A DNA stretch of 64,000 bases from Oasisia sp. SBJ-2009 (Eukaryota; Annelida; Polychaeta; Sabellida; Siboglinidae): positions 22,233,657-22,297,656 of the forward strand of contig OZ024858.1 of NCBI GenBank assembly GCA_964017155.1, in the 5' to 3' direction. This document shows, piece after piece, positions 51,915 through 62,012 of the stretch. Position numbers and translations under genes: made by a program. The first letter of the stretch is position 1. The number at the start of each line of letters is the position of its first letter. The notes under the pieces were generated by a model. That model was not told the origin of the DNA. It worked only from the letters and a program-made list of their open reading frames with translations, and ran no database searches.

Positions 51915-52603
51915 ACTAGTGGGTAAATGCTTCAAGGATGAAGCAGGACTGGGGTAATATAAATGGGAGTGGCACTACTACAGGGTAAATGCTTCGCAGC
52001 TAAAACACGTTTGAGACTCGAGTTAAAGTAAGGAGAGAAGCCCCCCTCGCCCCCTACCCCCTCCCCCCGCCCAACTCCCTTCCCCGTTCATTCATATTTC
52101 CGGCTGAAATGTGCGCTGGCATTCCGCCCGTGGCAGGCTTGGCTCCGTGTTCGTCCTACCACCAATCAGAATTTGACCCAGGCCGTCACCAGTGGTTGAA
52201 TGCCCACACACCCCCATTTTGCCGCATGTTTGGCTATTTTCCACCCCAAATAAAAAATATGCGATCTCGCCACGGAGATAAATAGTTCGCGGTGCCAGCA
52301 GGTTCCCAAGGAATATTCGACAGGCGATGTGACCGTCGGTGGTGAGGAACGTTCTGCAGTGGCGCAATTTCAGCTGGAAATATGAATGAACGGGGAAAGG
52401 AGTTGGGCGGGGGGAGGGGGCGAGGGGGCGAGGGGGCGAGGGGGCGAGGGGGCGAGGGGGCGAGGGGGCGAGGGGGGCTTGTCTCCTTACTTTAACTCAA
52501 GTCTCAAACGTATTTTAGCTGCGAAGCATTTACCCTGTAGTAGTGCCACTCCCATTCATATTACCCCAGTCCTGCTTCATCCTTGAAGCATTTACCCACT
52601 AGT
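51915..52603. mobile_element. Foldback element with long TIRs
   Basis: The left arm (51,915-52,118) and right arm (52,358-52,603) are inverted copies: ACTAGTGGGTAAATGCTTC at the tip, through GACTGGGGTAATAT to GTTCATTCATATTTCC. ACTAGT lies at both tips, so the duplication could be CTAG, TA or ACTAGT. The central 240 bases are unique with no ORF. The right arm is longer because of an expanded GGGGGCGA array. A Tc1/mariner-like or piggyBac-like MITE is possible, but the class is not proven. Confidence 0.85.
52410..52477 (+). repeat. (GGGGGCGA)n minisatellite, potential G-quadruplex
   Basis: Eight near-perfect 8-base units carry runs of five G on the plus strand. The matching place in the left arm (52,045-52,075) has only a few C-rich units. 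This is a candidate G-quadruplex-forming tract inside a foldback arm. Confidence 0.9.
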
Positions 52604-53446
52604 ACGATATGTGCAGCGTTACGTCAACATTTCGCAATGCGTCATTTACACGCCCTACAACATACACTGCCAAGCTTGTGGGATAGGGCTGTAACGCTTG
52701 AACAACTATCGCACAAACATAGAAACATACCATTTACAGGATATGTGACCATGATTTAATGACCACGCAGCCACGGTATATCTTAAATGTAATAGTATAC
52801 CTAATGCTGGTGTTCGTGCATAAATGTCTAATAATTGTTTTTTTGAAATCGAAGATTTACGTTGATTAAATAACAGCGAGTCAAACGAAATGCTACTAGA
52901 GAGAAATGGCAGCCATCAGTGCCAAATATGTCATAGTTTGAAAAATAAATTATATAAATTTAATGTGCATAAATACAACTGAAATAAGTGTGCTAAATTT
53001 AATTACTTATAATGCAAAGTGAAACACAATTTACCCTGTCAAAACGGATTCAAACGAAACTCTTAAGATAATAATTCTGTTTCTTAATATAGCGCTTTTT
53101 ATGTAATTAACTGCGAGTCAAAGCGCTTCACATTAGCATGGCGTGTTGACTAAATCTAGATCATGTGTTCTGCCGTATCCCAGATGGCGCTACGGTGGCA
53201 TAAATTAAGCGCTGACACACAATGGGTACGGCCACCAGGAAAACGCCCTTGTGGCGGTCTCTGGAACGTCAACTGGTCCAGAACGTCGTTCTACTTCCAT
53301 TTAACATCGATCGGTTTATGCATATTGCATATGACGCATACGTGTCAAATGTTAGCGCGTACTTAGGGCCCGCAGCTCACCAGCCTGGAATGTATATCCG
53401 GTCCAGGATGTCGTGTATATTAAAGCCTTTGGCGGTGGTCACTCCA
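52604..53446. other. Intergenic, with inverted SINE tail scrap
   Basis: At 53,085-53,142 the minus strand carries GAAGCGCTTTGACTCGC and AAAAGCGCTATATTAAG, a scrap of the SINE 3' tail. The remainder, including 53,160-53,440, has short frames without family features. Confidence 0.5.
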
Positions 53447-53449
53447 TTA

Positions 53450-53765
53450 TAGTCAAGTTGCCAAAATGAAGACCCTGCAATGTTAATAACTGTAAACTTT
53501 TTTTATGGAAATGTATGTTATATAGTTAGGAGAGCAAAATTAGCTTGGTTGCACCTTGTGTAACCTTGCGCATTTCTCAGAATTCAAGATGGCGGTCTCG
53601 GCCATCTTGAATTTCAACAAATATTCAACCTTTGATCTCGATGACATAGAGGGTCGTGTAATACCTCTTTTTAAGGGATTTCCAGGACGGGGAGTCCATT
53701 TCTGGAGTAATTTTTTGGATACGGTGTCAAAGTCAAGGTCAAATCAGAGGTCAAAGGTCAAATTT
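53450..53765. repeat. Left TIR of the Academ-like element
   Basis: It contains a palindrome made of AATTCAAGATGGC and its inverse around a 7-base loop (53,581-53,613), the monomer TCAAGGTCA (53,733-53,741) and a direct repeat AGGTCAAAGGTCA (53,748-53,760). The same elements appear in the right TIR. Confidence 0.85.
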
Positions 53766-53903
53766 ACTTGTACAACTTTTAGCATTTCTCAGTATTCGAG
53801 ATGCATGTATATATTAAGGATATCAAACATATGTGAATTTGAATTTATTCATCAGCCTTTTCAATATGCATGTATATTTATAAAAAGGAAATAAAGAGTA
53901 TAT

Positions 53904-56544
53904 TTATTCGTCATCGACACTTGGCCCCCCTTCATCGTCTTCGATATCCATCTGCTTTCTGATGAAAGGATTACAGCAGATGTCTCCTCCCTCGCATTTG
54001 CAGTAGTCCGTGCATGAAAGGCCTGCGCTGTTGCAGCTGCAGCGTGTGCTACTGCATGCGTTGTACTCTGCAGTGCAGCTAAAGCTAACGACATCCAGTA
54101 GTGCTTGGGGAGCAACTGGCGCTGTTGAGACGGCCGGTGTGATGGCGGAGCCTTCGATGTTCCAACCGAAGTTGGCAATATTTCGAGCTTCTTCAGGTGG
54201 ATCACGTTGGTCCACGACCTTCCACAGTAGCATCTGAAGATGAGCTCCGAGCACATGCAGCTGCAGGTTGGCATCAGTCTGTGGAAGTTTCTTCAGTGGC
54301 GGAGGTTTCTTATGTCCACGGTAGAAGTGAACACGTGCGTCATTCATTGTTGTACATCCCTTCTGTCCGTAGAGGGGTAAGAAGAATGTGTGTGCTGTCT
54401 CCTGGAGCTGAGCATGGGTCGCGCCAGGCTGACCGAGCACTTGATCGAGACGTGGTATATCTATCTCTAGGAGCTTGAGCGGTGACTATTTTCCTTTTCC
54501 AAAGGGGTACGACACTGTATCGCAACCTGACAGTGCGCGGATATCGAGAAGTTGACTGCACTTTCTGGGGCCTAACCGCTGAACAGTTTCGTTGATGTCG
54601 AAGACATCGCCATTCCACTTTTCCATTTGAATCTTGGCGACAACTCGCATCCTTGATGTCCAGTACACAAAGAGAACGAAGACCTTGGTATCATCACTGA
54701 TGATTCGGATGGTCTGGGCGCCTTCTGCCAACGCTTTCAGCATGTAGCTGCAGAGAGTGACGTCTGCCTCATCATGGTTAACGACACAGTCCAGCATGTT
54801 GACGAGTTGGATGTTGTGTGGAAGGGGATAGCTGCATAGAATGTTGTTAAGCAGATTCTTGTTCTTGGAATTGTGAAGAATAACTTCTCGGCATGGAAGG
54901 AGGGTGTTTGGGGTTAGACGTACTTCCTTGGCTCTTCCTCTTCCCGTCCGCTCATGGTCCTTTGCGCTGGGAGCATCTTGGTCATATCTGTCGAACAGAA
55001 TGATATTTTGGAGACAGAAGGATAGTGGGCCAGTCGATTGCCGAAGCTTGCAGCCAGGTCTCCTGTAGTCCCGGAGACTGGCCATACGACATGGTACAGA
55101 AGCTGGCCGGCATCAACCAGCACCACGTTTGGAGCACATGGAGTCATGACAGAGACACTGAGAGATTTGACGAGCACAGCCTTGTCACCCTTCCTTAAGC
55201 AGCCGTACTCATCGATCAGGGCCGGAGGGACTGGACTCAGTTCAAACTGGAAGACATCGGCTATATCAATGCTGCGCTGCTGCCCCATGACTAACAGCCG
55301 ACTGAACAGCATCTCGATGTCGTAGATGGCCTTCCCCTTGACAGTGACTGCCTTCTTGAGCAACTCCATTGTTTTGACTTTCTTTTTTATTGTCTTGTGG
55401 AATTCATTGCTTAGCGAAGCGGAGAACTGCCTGCTCTGCTCACTCCCGATGGCCAATGCGTTCTGAACATTCACTGTGTCTGGCGACTGTACTTCTCCAG
55501 CTCCACCGCGGGCTTCTTCCGATCGGCCTCGTCCAGTCTCATTCTTCCCTCTACTTCCTCCTTGTGCTTATTCCTCTCCTCCCCATCTACTTCACCGAGT
55601 GGCTTCTGCTCCTCCCCAGCTTCATTGCACATATATTCCATGGCGATGTGAAGGTGGGCGCACACACTGAAACTATTCACCCATACAGCCACTTGCTCTG
55701 GGCTCGTTGAAATGCCCTTCATACATCCAGAACCTTTCCCTCGCTTGATATATGTCTGCTCTCCGAACTGATCTGCTGGCACTGCGGTCCCCTCATCCGA
55801 GTGGCGACAGACGTGTGCACCTGCCAGTAGGTCCTCCTTAGCACGGTGGGGAAGGTGCTCCATCTGTCGCACAAACCAGCTGAGGTAGCGGGCATAACTG
55901 TATGGACCAGCTGCGAAGAAGTATGGCAGCATTGCCTTGATACAATGCTGCTGGAGGAGGGAGTCACCGTTCCGCTCTCCACGCAGGAACATGAGCGACA
56001 ACAGCGTAGGCTTGACAAAGCAGTCCACCCATAGTCTCACGGTCGGGTGCTCTCTGGTTGTCTCCAGGTAGACATTCAGCTCCTCATATGTCTTGGCGCC
56101 ATTCGAATAGAAATTATGCAGCAACACGGCAATGATGAGATGGTATGCCCGTAGAGCATTGATCCAGGCCTTTCCGTTGACTATGCTGGTGATACCAGCA
56201 AACGCTGCGCTGATGAGAATGTCCACTCCTGATGCCTTCATCAGTGTTCCTACATAGTCCAGGAAACTCATGACAGTGTGCATCATACCCGGGTGAAGTA
56301 TGACGTTGGTCCAGCGCAGAGGATCGTTCCATTGGACTAGGCATGCAGTCTGATACAGTTGGAGGTCGACTGTGATGTGGGTGTACTGCATCCCAAAACT
56401 ATTGAGAGCCCTCTCGAGATTCACAAGCGTAGTTAATACAGTGTCAGGGTGAGCAGGCGGTGAGTCGATCATCGGTCCGAACACACCTAGTGTCTTGGGC
56501 TTCTGGACAGAGCCAGCCACCAAGCGGTCTTGCTGAGCACACAA
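53904..56544 (-). pseudogene. Academ-like transposase (broken, N-terminus short)
   Basis: Minus-strand order: 56,544-55,471 (357 codons, with GVFGPMIDSPPAHPDTVL, HPGMMHTVMSFLDYVG, NGKAWINALRAYHLI, AMLPYFFAAGPYSYARYLSW); 55,474-55,030 (LLVMGQQRSIDIADVFQFEL, ELSPVPPALIDEYG); 55,040-54,486 (IILFDRYDQDAP, NHDEADVTLCSYMLKAL, ISDDTKVFVL, LSGCDTVSYPFGKGK); 54,485-53,904 (PLYGQKGCTTMNDAR, NIANFGWNIEGSAITP, CSCNSAGLSCTDYCKC). The EAD and DDT.V motifs look like an XPG/FEN-type nuclease, with lysine where a second acid is usual (DTDV to DTKV). Damage: frameshifts near 55,473 and 55,030 and a TAG at 54,486-54,488. The start is probably lost or on an unseen exon. Confidence 0.8.
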
Positions 56545-56945
56545 TATTCAGGGGACAAACTGTCAAACTCAATATCTTTTTTTAATATTGACATTTCCTT
56601 AAACAGATCCGGTAAAATGTCATTGCTAAATAAATGCAATTACTCTGCATTAGCATAAGAAGTAAACAGCTGTTAAGCAAACACGCAATATTAATGGTTA
56701 CAGTACAAATATATTAAATGTGACACGTTATGGTCAAGACATTCCAGCATGTCAAATTGAAAAACCTGTCAAATGACTGAATAAGTTATTGTAGTGACTT
56801 AGCATATTGAGGGGGACTAAAGCAAACATACAACAGCATTCGTTTTTTTGTGTTAAGCGGTTCTTGAAAATGAAAAGCTTGGGACAAGAATATACAACTT
56901 ACTGTAGAGTAGATGGTCTGTAGAGGTGTTTTTTTCCTGGTTTTA

Positions 56946-57277
56946 GGTCAAATTTGACCTTTGACCTCTGATTTGACCTTGACTTTGTCACCGTATCCAA
57001 AGCATAACTCCAGAAATGGACTCCCCGTCCTGGAAAACCCTTAAAAAGAGGTATTACACGACCCTCTATGTCATCGAGATCAAAGGTTGAATATTAGCTG
57101 AAATTCAAGATGGCCGAGACCGCCATCTTGAATTCTGAGAAATGCTCAAGGTTGCACAAGGTGCAACCAAGCTAATTTTGCTCTCCTAACTATATAAAAT
57201 ACATTTCCATAAAAACGTTTACAGTTATTAACATTGCAGGGTCTCCTACAGGAAGTATAGGAGCGGCAACTTGACTA
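56946..57277. repeat. Right TIR of the Academ-like element
   Basis: Inverse of the left TIR with scattered substitutions. It carries TGACCTTTGACCT (56,955-56,967), TGACCTTGA (56,974-56,982) and the AATTCAAGATGGC palindrome (57,102-57,134). It has about 15 extra bases near the tip (GGAAGTATAGGAGC) compared with the left TIR. Confidence 0.85.
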
Positions 57278-57280
57278 TTA

Positions 57281-57608
57281 GGCATTAGTCTAATCTCGCT
57301 TATCCTCGAACATTGTTTAGTTTTAAAATAAAGTATGCACCAACAGGCCCCAGTGTACTTAGATGGATAGATAGGGTCTATCACGGACTATGAGGTAAAC
57401 AATAATAACCTGGCTCCCAGCTGGTGAACAGGCAGAAGTCTAAAATTGATTGAAGATTCAAATCTACACAATATACGATTTCTATTTGGCTATATTTCTT
57501 CATATTTCAATTAAACTCAAAATATCAATTTAGAAACCCGAAAAAGACTGTGATTCCCCATTTCATATCTATAGGCAGTTGACGCATTTGTGATTTTGGC
57601 ATACCCAG
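57281..57608. other. No recognised feature
   Basis: Ordinary sequence between the Academ-like element and the split hAT-like copy. No gene or repeat recognised. Confidence 0.45.
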
Positions 57609-58069
57609 CAGTGGCGTAGCCAGAGGACGGTCACAGAGTCACAAAGTATAGGGGGTTTCAAGATGCCTGTGTAGGATTTTTCCCAGTCCTACACTTTCTC
57701 CAACACATTTTCACCATTCAAATAGGATTAACTTAAGAATTCTCCATTTCTGTCGCTGGTTGCAGCATAAGAGTTAACAGAATAATGAAAATGTCATTAT
57801 TCTCAATGTGCATGATGGCTAATGGTTATTAAAGATTCAAAATAATAATTGCCTGTGGCCGGTTGCATGACACGCACTCAAGTTAGGCGGTAAAATTACC
57901 CCTATCTCTCCTGGGGACCGCAGTAGGTGCGGTGCACAACAGCCACCCAGATGCCGCCCAACTAGGGGATACAGGCACGAGTAACCGATACGCGGATTGC
58001 TGCGTTTTGAGAACAAATCTTACCAGAATTCATTTCACCTCTGAGAGTCCTCATAGTGGAAGCAGTGAG

Positions 58070-58285
58070 CCAACAGCGAAATTATAAGGACCTTTCTCAT
58101 GCTGAGATTATGGCCTTAATACAGACATACGGCCAAATATAAAAACTGTTACAAGGCTGATTCAAATCAACCTTGTCAAACAGGGACAGTAAAAGGGATG
58201 GAATGCTGTGAAGGCAGATTTCAACGGTCTATCGACGACGTTGCGGAGTGTGGAAGACCTAAAGAAAAACTGGCAATAAGCTCAT
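58070..58285 (+). pseudogene. Harbinger Myb/SANT-like DNA-binding protein remnant
   Basis: Segments in different frames: SHAEIMALIQTYGQI (58,096-58,140), and GWNAVKADFNGLSTTLRS then VEDLKKNWQ, stop (58,198-58,280). The W...F N....R..E.LK..W pattern is the trihelix/Myb-like domain of Harbinger accessory proteins. Stops and a frameshift disable it. It lies in the Harbinger-like element at 57,856-59,561. Confidence 0.6.
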
Positions 58286-58489
58286 TTGTGTGTTTTCTGT
58301 TGGTAAATATTTGAATAAAAGTGAATTTAAAAAAGCATAACGTTGTTATTTATGTAACTATTAAAATACTGTTTGCAGTGTTTTGAAATGCATTGAATGG
58401 AGTAATACATTTGCAATTTTATTTTATTTCCTACTAATTAATTCAGTTAATTAGTTAATATTATCTAAGACAAAAGTAGTGCATCAAGT

Positions 58490-59335
58490 TAACAGACCAA
58501 CACATTCTAATTAAAACCAGCAGAGTTCATAAATATGAAGATTGTTTTACACATTACGCAGTGTGCATAACCAGATTTATTATGTGAATAAATTATATAT
58601 TATATATTAACTAGTCATATAATAATAAATAAAATAGGTGATCATTACCGGGTAACCTCAACAGATGGAAACGGTTTTTGTAAAATAAATATATATATAT
58701 ATATATTAACTAGTCATGTAATAATAAATAAATAAATTAGTTAATAGGTGATAATTAGCGCGTAACGTCGACAGATAGAAACGGTTTTTGCAAAATGCCA
58801 CAGTGTCCATGAATATAAATATGTTAATATAAAATTACAATTTGAAAACACTTTGTGGTAAGAAATATCATTTAATAGTTATGTAATAATATATAAATAA
58901 ATTAATAAATCAATATTCGTATACAGACCAACACAAAAATATAAGGTCATAATGTCCATGATTACGAAAATAATTACACATAGTATTATGAAATGTGCAT
59001 AACTACATTAATAGAAAGTTAAAATATAAATTAATTAATAATTTAATAATAATTTAATTAATTAGTGAATATTTTATAATAAGCACGTCACTTTGATAGA
59101 CCGACATATCTTAGTAAAAGAACATAATGTCCATATTGATGAAGATATACATACTGTCACTATGAACTGTGTATAATCACATTTACAGTGGTAATAAATG
59201 CAAAATAACAAATTATTTAATAATAACACCAATTTAATTTATCAATATTTAGTAAGTAGCATTCAACATTGACAGGCTGACATGTAATTAAACACCCTTG
59301 TGTCCATGATTATGAGGACAGTCGTAGAATGTATA
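58490..59335. repeat. Degenerate ~170-bp tandem repeats
   Basis: Five to six diverged, A+T-rich units start at about 58,495, 58,660, 58,771, 58,925, 59,095 and 59,270. Each has a GACCAACA/GACAGATGGAAA/GATAGACCGACA-like head, then AGTGTCCATGA/AATGTCCATGATTA, then TGTGCATAAC. Spacing ranges from about 110 to 175 bases. They lie inside the Harbinger-like element. Confidence 0.65.
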
Positions 59336-59574
59336 CAAGCAGTAAACCACTGCTGCCATGGATACAACGCGCTGTGAGTCACCCAGCTGCAGTTGGGGCT
59401 GCTTCGAGGTGCCCCAGAAAATTCGGCCTAACTTGGGACATAACCCAGCTGGGTATGTGTCATACACCCGCTCCTACTGGCTATGTGTCACCTAGGTGTT
59501 ATTTACCCTAACTTGGGTGTGATTTGAACTTTGGTGTGTGTTTGTGTCCTGCACCTGGCCACTGGTTACTAAAC

Positions 59575-59850
59575 TAGGATCATATTGTATTTTGTTATTA
59601 TTATTTTATTGAATATGGATTTCATTCATATTCAAGAAACTAAAACCATGAATTCCTTTTTCTATTTGTATTCCTCTCATTGTTTTCTTACTACGTTCTC
59701 TATCAGCAGTCTCCAATTCTTTCTATCTATAATTATTTTCATTATTCTCCCCCTCTGTCTAGGTCACTTTTAATGCAATCCCCATTCACAATTTCCACTT
59801 TCTGGGCATCAGCTTTCTGCCCGTTTTTCATCTCCCAATTGAATGTACAT
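59575..59850 (-). pseudogene. LINE RT C-terminal remnant (inverted)
   Basis: The minus strand reads KADAQKVE then NGDCIKSDLDRGGE, stop. This is the same C-terminal LINE motif as 7,430-7,740 and 11,400-11,582. The N to D side keeps GDCIKSDL, which is broken in the unit A copy. Confidence 0.65.
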
Positions 59851-61195
59851 AGGGCCCTAGCGGCTATACATGTGAGTGGTAGAAACCAATAGGTGACCAT
59901 ACATGTGCTTCCACCTGGCGACTAAGCATTGACATACATTGATTAAATATAAATAAAGGCCGCGGGATATTGCACACCCTCATTTTTGAATAGTGATTCG
60001 GGCCAAATCTGCCATGCACCGTCAAACTTAATCTTTTCGACGCTTTTTCAACAGTGTTTGGCCTCGTTTTCTTTGCCGCGTTCTAACTTTAGACGTCTCT
60101 CGTATAAAACTGACTTTGTTGCTCAAACAAAATATGTAGCGCGTAGACGAAGAGTCGAAGTCGTAATCGTAGACGTAGACTATCCTTCTATGCACACAAC
60201 TAAATGAAACCTATAAATACTAATAAATGTGCATTTTATAACCACCTATCTCGTATTGTTTGCCTAATTAAATATGCCTAATTTAAAATTAGTATATTTT
60301 ACTATCTACGTAACCGATTTACATCTGGTTTTCACCAAGGTGCATGGAAAGACATATATATCATCCTTAATGCACCCAAACATTTTTTTAATGAAAGTTT
60401 GGTTTCTATTGGTTGTTGCTTGTACCGGGAGATGGGCGCAGGGCTCGCGAATGAGCCAATCAGGATCGCGCTTATGTAGATGCTAGGCTTTGGTTTACTT
60501 CCTGCTCTGGCAAAACGCTGTAAACAGCTGTAGAACATTTATTTTGCTCTGTTCGTTTTATGACTTTAAGTACTAGTTACAGTGACCATTTAGTCAACTA
60601 CCATACAAGGGATTGACAAACATCTTCAGGTATGTATAGGAGTTCCTTATTTACTATAAACTGTTGTATTAATGGTGTAAACAGACAGTTGATGACACGT
60701 GAAGTTGTGCTTGTAATTTGGTCTGCACTGACAGTGCAGTGGGAGTGGGACGGGGTTGATATTGCTTGCTGTTGTATTGCTGTAAATTACACTGTCATTT
60801 GTTAGGGTCCCTTATGTAGTATTTTTTAAGTACAAATTATCTTTATGGATTTATTGTTTAATGACATTTAAACTAGAGTACATACTAAATCACATTGGCA
60901 TTCTCTAATAATTTAGGCTAAACTTGGACTAAATAAAATTTGGTACTTGTACTTTTCAAAATGTTTTCTGAATAGCTAGAAACCCACATAATCTAATGTA
61001 TCTGTCATATTTTATAACTATTTTTCAGGTGAAGATGTCATAAAAACAGAGGAGTGGTGGCCCCCCCCCCCAAAAAAAAAGATTTCATGGCAATCGGTAC
61101 ACAGGATCATTGGCCACCCCTAGATCTGAACTGCAGCTGCCATCAACACTGCCACGGAGCTCATAAGCTCAGAAGCTCGATGTTCTACAGCCTGA
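59851..61195. other. No recognised coding gene; possible small intron
   Basis: Short frames near 60,000-60,480 lack family features. A donor-like CAG|GTATGT at 60,630 and an acceptor-like TTTTTCAG ending 61,028 would define a 399-base intron leading toward the LINE promoter region. This is weak evidence from motifs alone. A C/A homopolymer block lies at 61,061-61,080. Confidence 0.35.
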
Positions 61196-61290
61196 GCCTG
61201 CCATTGGTGACGCGTCACAGAGTGGACAAAAAATTGGCGGGAAATTGGCGGATGCAGATGTTTGAATTTGGTGGTGTATAAAAGTTGAAA
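61196..61290 (+). promoter_or_regulatory. Promoter-like region upstream of the LINE
   Basis: In 95 bases there are CCATTGG (inverted CCAAT), the palindrome GTGACGCGTCAC (61,207-61,218), TTGGCGGGAAATTGGCGG (61,234-61,251, containing a perfect E2F-type GGCGGGAAA) and TATAAAAG (61,277-61,284). The expected start is near 61,310, ahead of the 5'UTR repeats. It may be the LINE's own promoter or a host promoter beside the insertion. Confidence 0.5.
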
Positions 61291-61424
61291 AACAAGCGGA
61301 AATATTGGTTGATAAGTATTATTTGTGTGCTAAGGTTATTCATAAAGGTGTAATAGACATATATTGAGTAGCAGTTTTGGTTAAATTTTGTTAGTTAACA
61401 GTATTTTTGAACAGATTAATAGTT

Positions 61425-61815
61425 TAGTATAGTGGGTGATAATAGGGTAATCTAGCCTTCGACAAATTGTAAACAAGACTGAGCAAAATGTGTTTATTTG
61501 ATATCGTATATAAGAGATAAAGCAATAAGCGTAACAACTATATATGGAAGGTAACACTCTGAATAGGTATCATTGTTATTAAAAATAAACAAGCTTTTTA
61601 GTAGGAATCCTTAGTTTGTGCAGACTATTATCTATAGTGGGTAAAATAGGGTAATCTAGCTTTCAACAAGATTGTAAACAAAATTTAACAAATCTGATAA
61701 ATTGATATAATATATAACAGATAAAGTAATAAGCAAAACAGCTACATACATAAGATAATTCTTTGATTCGGCACCATTGTTATTAAAAATAAGCAAGTGT
61801 TTTAGCAGGAAACCC
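61425..61815 (+). repeat. Two tandem 5'UTR monomers of the LINE
   Basis: Two diverged units of about 190 bases (61,431-61,627 and 61,636-61,815) share TAGTGGGT, ATAGGGTAATCTAGC, AGATAAAG.AATAAGC, CATTGTTATTAAAAATAA and TTTTAG.AGGAA. Tandem 5' monomers are common in LINEs and can carry promoter activity. Confidence 0.75.
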
Positions 61816-62012
61816 TAGTTTGTTTATATCGGTAGTGTCCAAAGTATCCGCTAGGGAACGGTACCAGTACAGAATAAACTTATTGTTCATGGTAGTATAG
61901 GTAGTAAGTTGTTTATAACACGTAGTGTGCTGCAGTTGCTGTACACAATAAACAAACAGTCTTTCTAAAGACTAAGTTGGTATAAACTAAGTTGATTTTG
62001 ATCAATCGTAAT

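Larger units (their letters stand above)
53450..57277. mobile_element. Complete Academ-like DNA transposon
   Basis: It is flanked by TTA on both sides (53,447-53,449 and 57,278-57,280), with TIRs starting TAGTCAAGTTGCC that stay similar for over 300 bases (53,450-53,765 and 56,946-57,277). It encodes one minus-strand transposase (53,904-56,544) with an XPG/FEN-like middle and a C-terminal cysteine cluster, the layout described for the AcademX lineage, whose target duplications are 3-4 bp. GC content is visibly higher than in the surroundings. Superfamily assignment is from memory of protein layout and should be confirmed by search. Confidence 0.8.
57856..59561. mobile_element. Harbinger-like element with CTG target duplication
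   Basis: The left end TGGCCGGTTGCATGACAC and the right end (inverse of TGGCCAGGTGCAGGACAC) match at 15 of 18 positions. CTG lies on both sides (57,853-57,855 and 59,562-59,564), and joining the flanks restores the TTGCCTGGTTAC order seen in the uninterrupted hAT-like copies (7,765-7,776, inverse). The 3-bp duplication and GGCCGGTT-type ends fit PIF/Harbinger. The interior holds a remnant of a Myb-like accessory protein and a degenerate satellite. Confidence 0.8.
57609..59850. mobile_element. Old inverted hAT-like copy split by another transposon
   Basis: 57,609-57,855 is the inverse of the right end of the element at 6,700-8,104 (terminus CAGTGGCGTAGCCAG; interior matching 7,770-8,100). 59,562-59,850 continues the same inverse match (7,540-7,770), including the LINE remnant. 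Between them sits a 1.7 kb element at 57,856-59,561. The far end of the hAT-like element is not visible beyond 59,850. Confidence 0.75.

Noticed and set aside
53556..53894. 112-codon plus-strand frame in the Academ TIR
   Set aside because: It runs through the TIR and past its edge with no domain, and the transposase is on the other strand.
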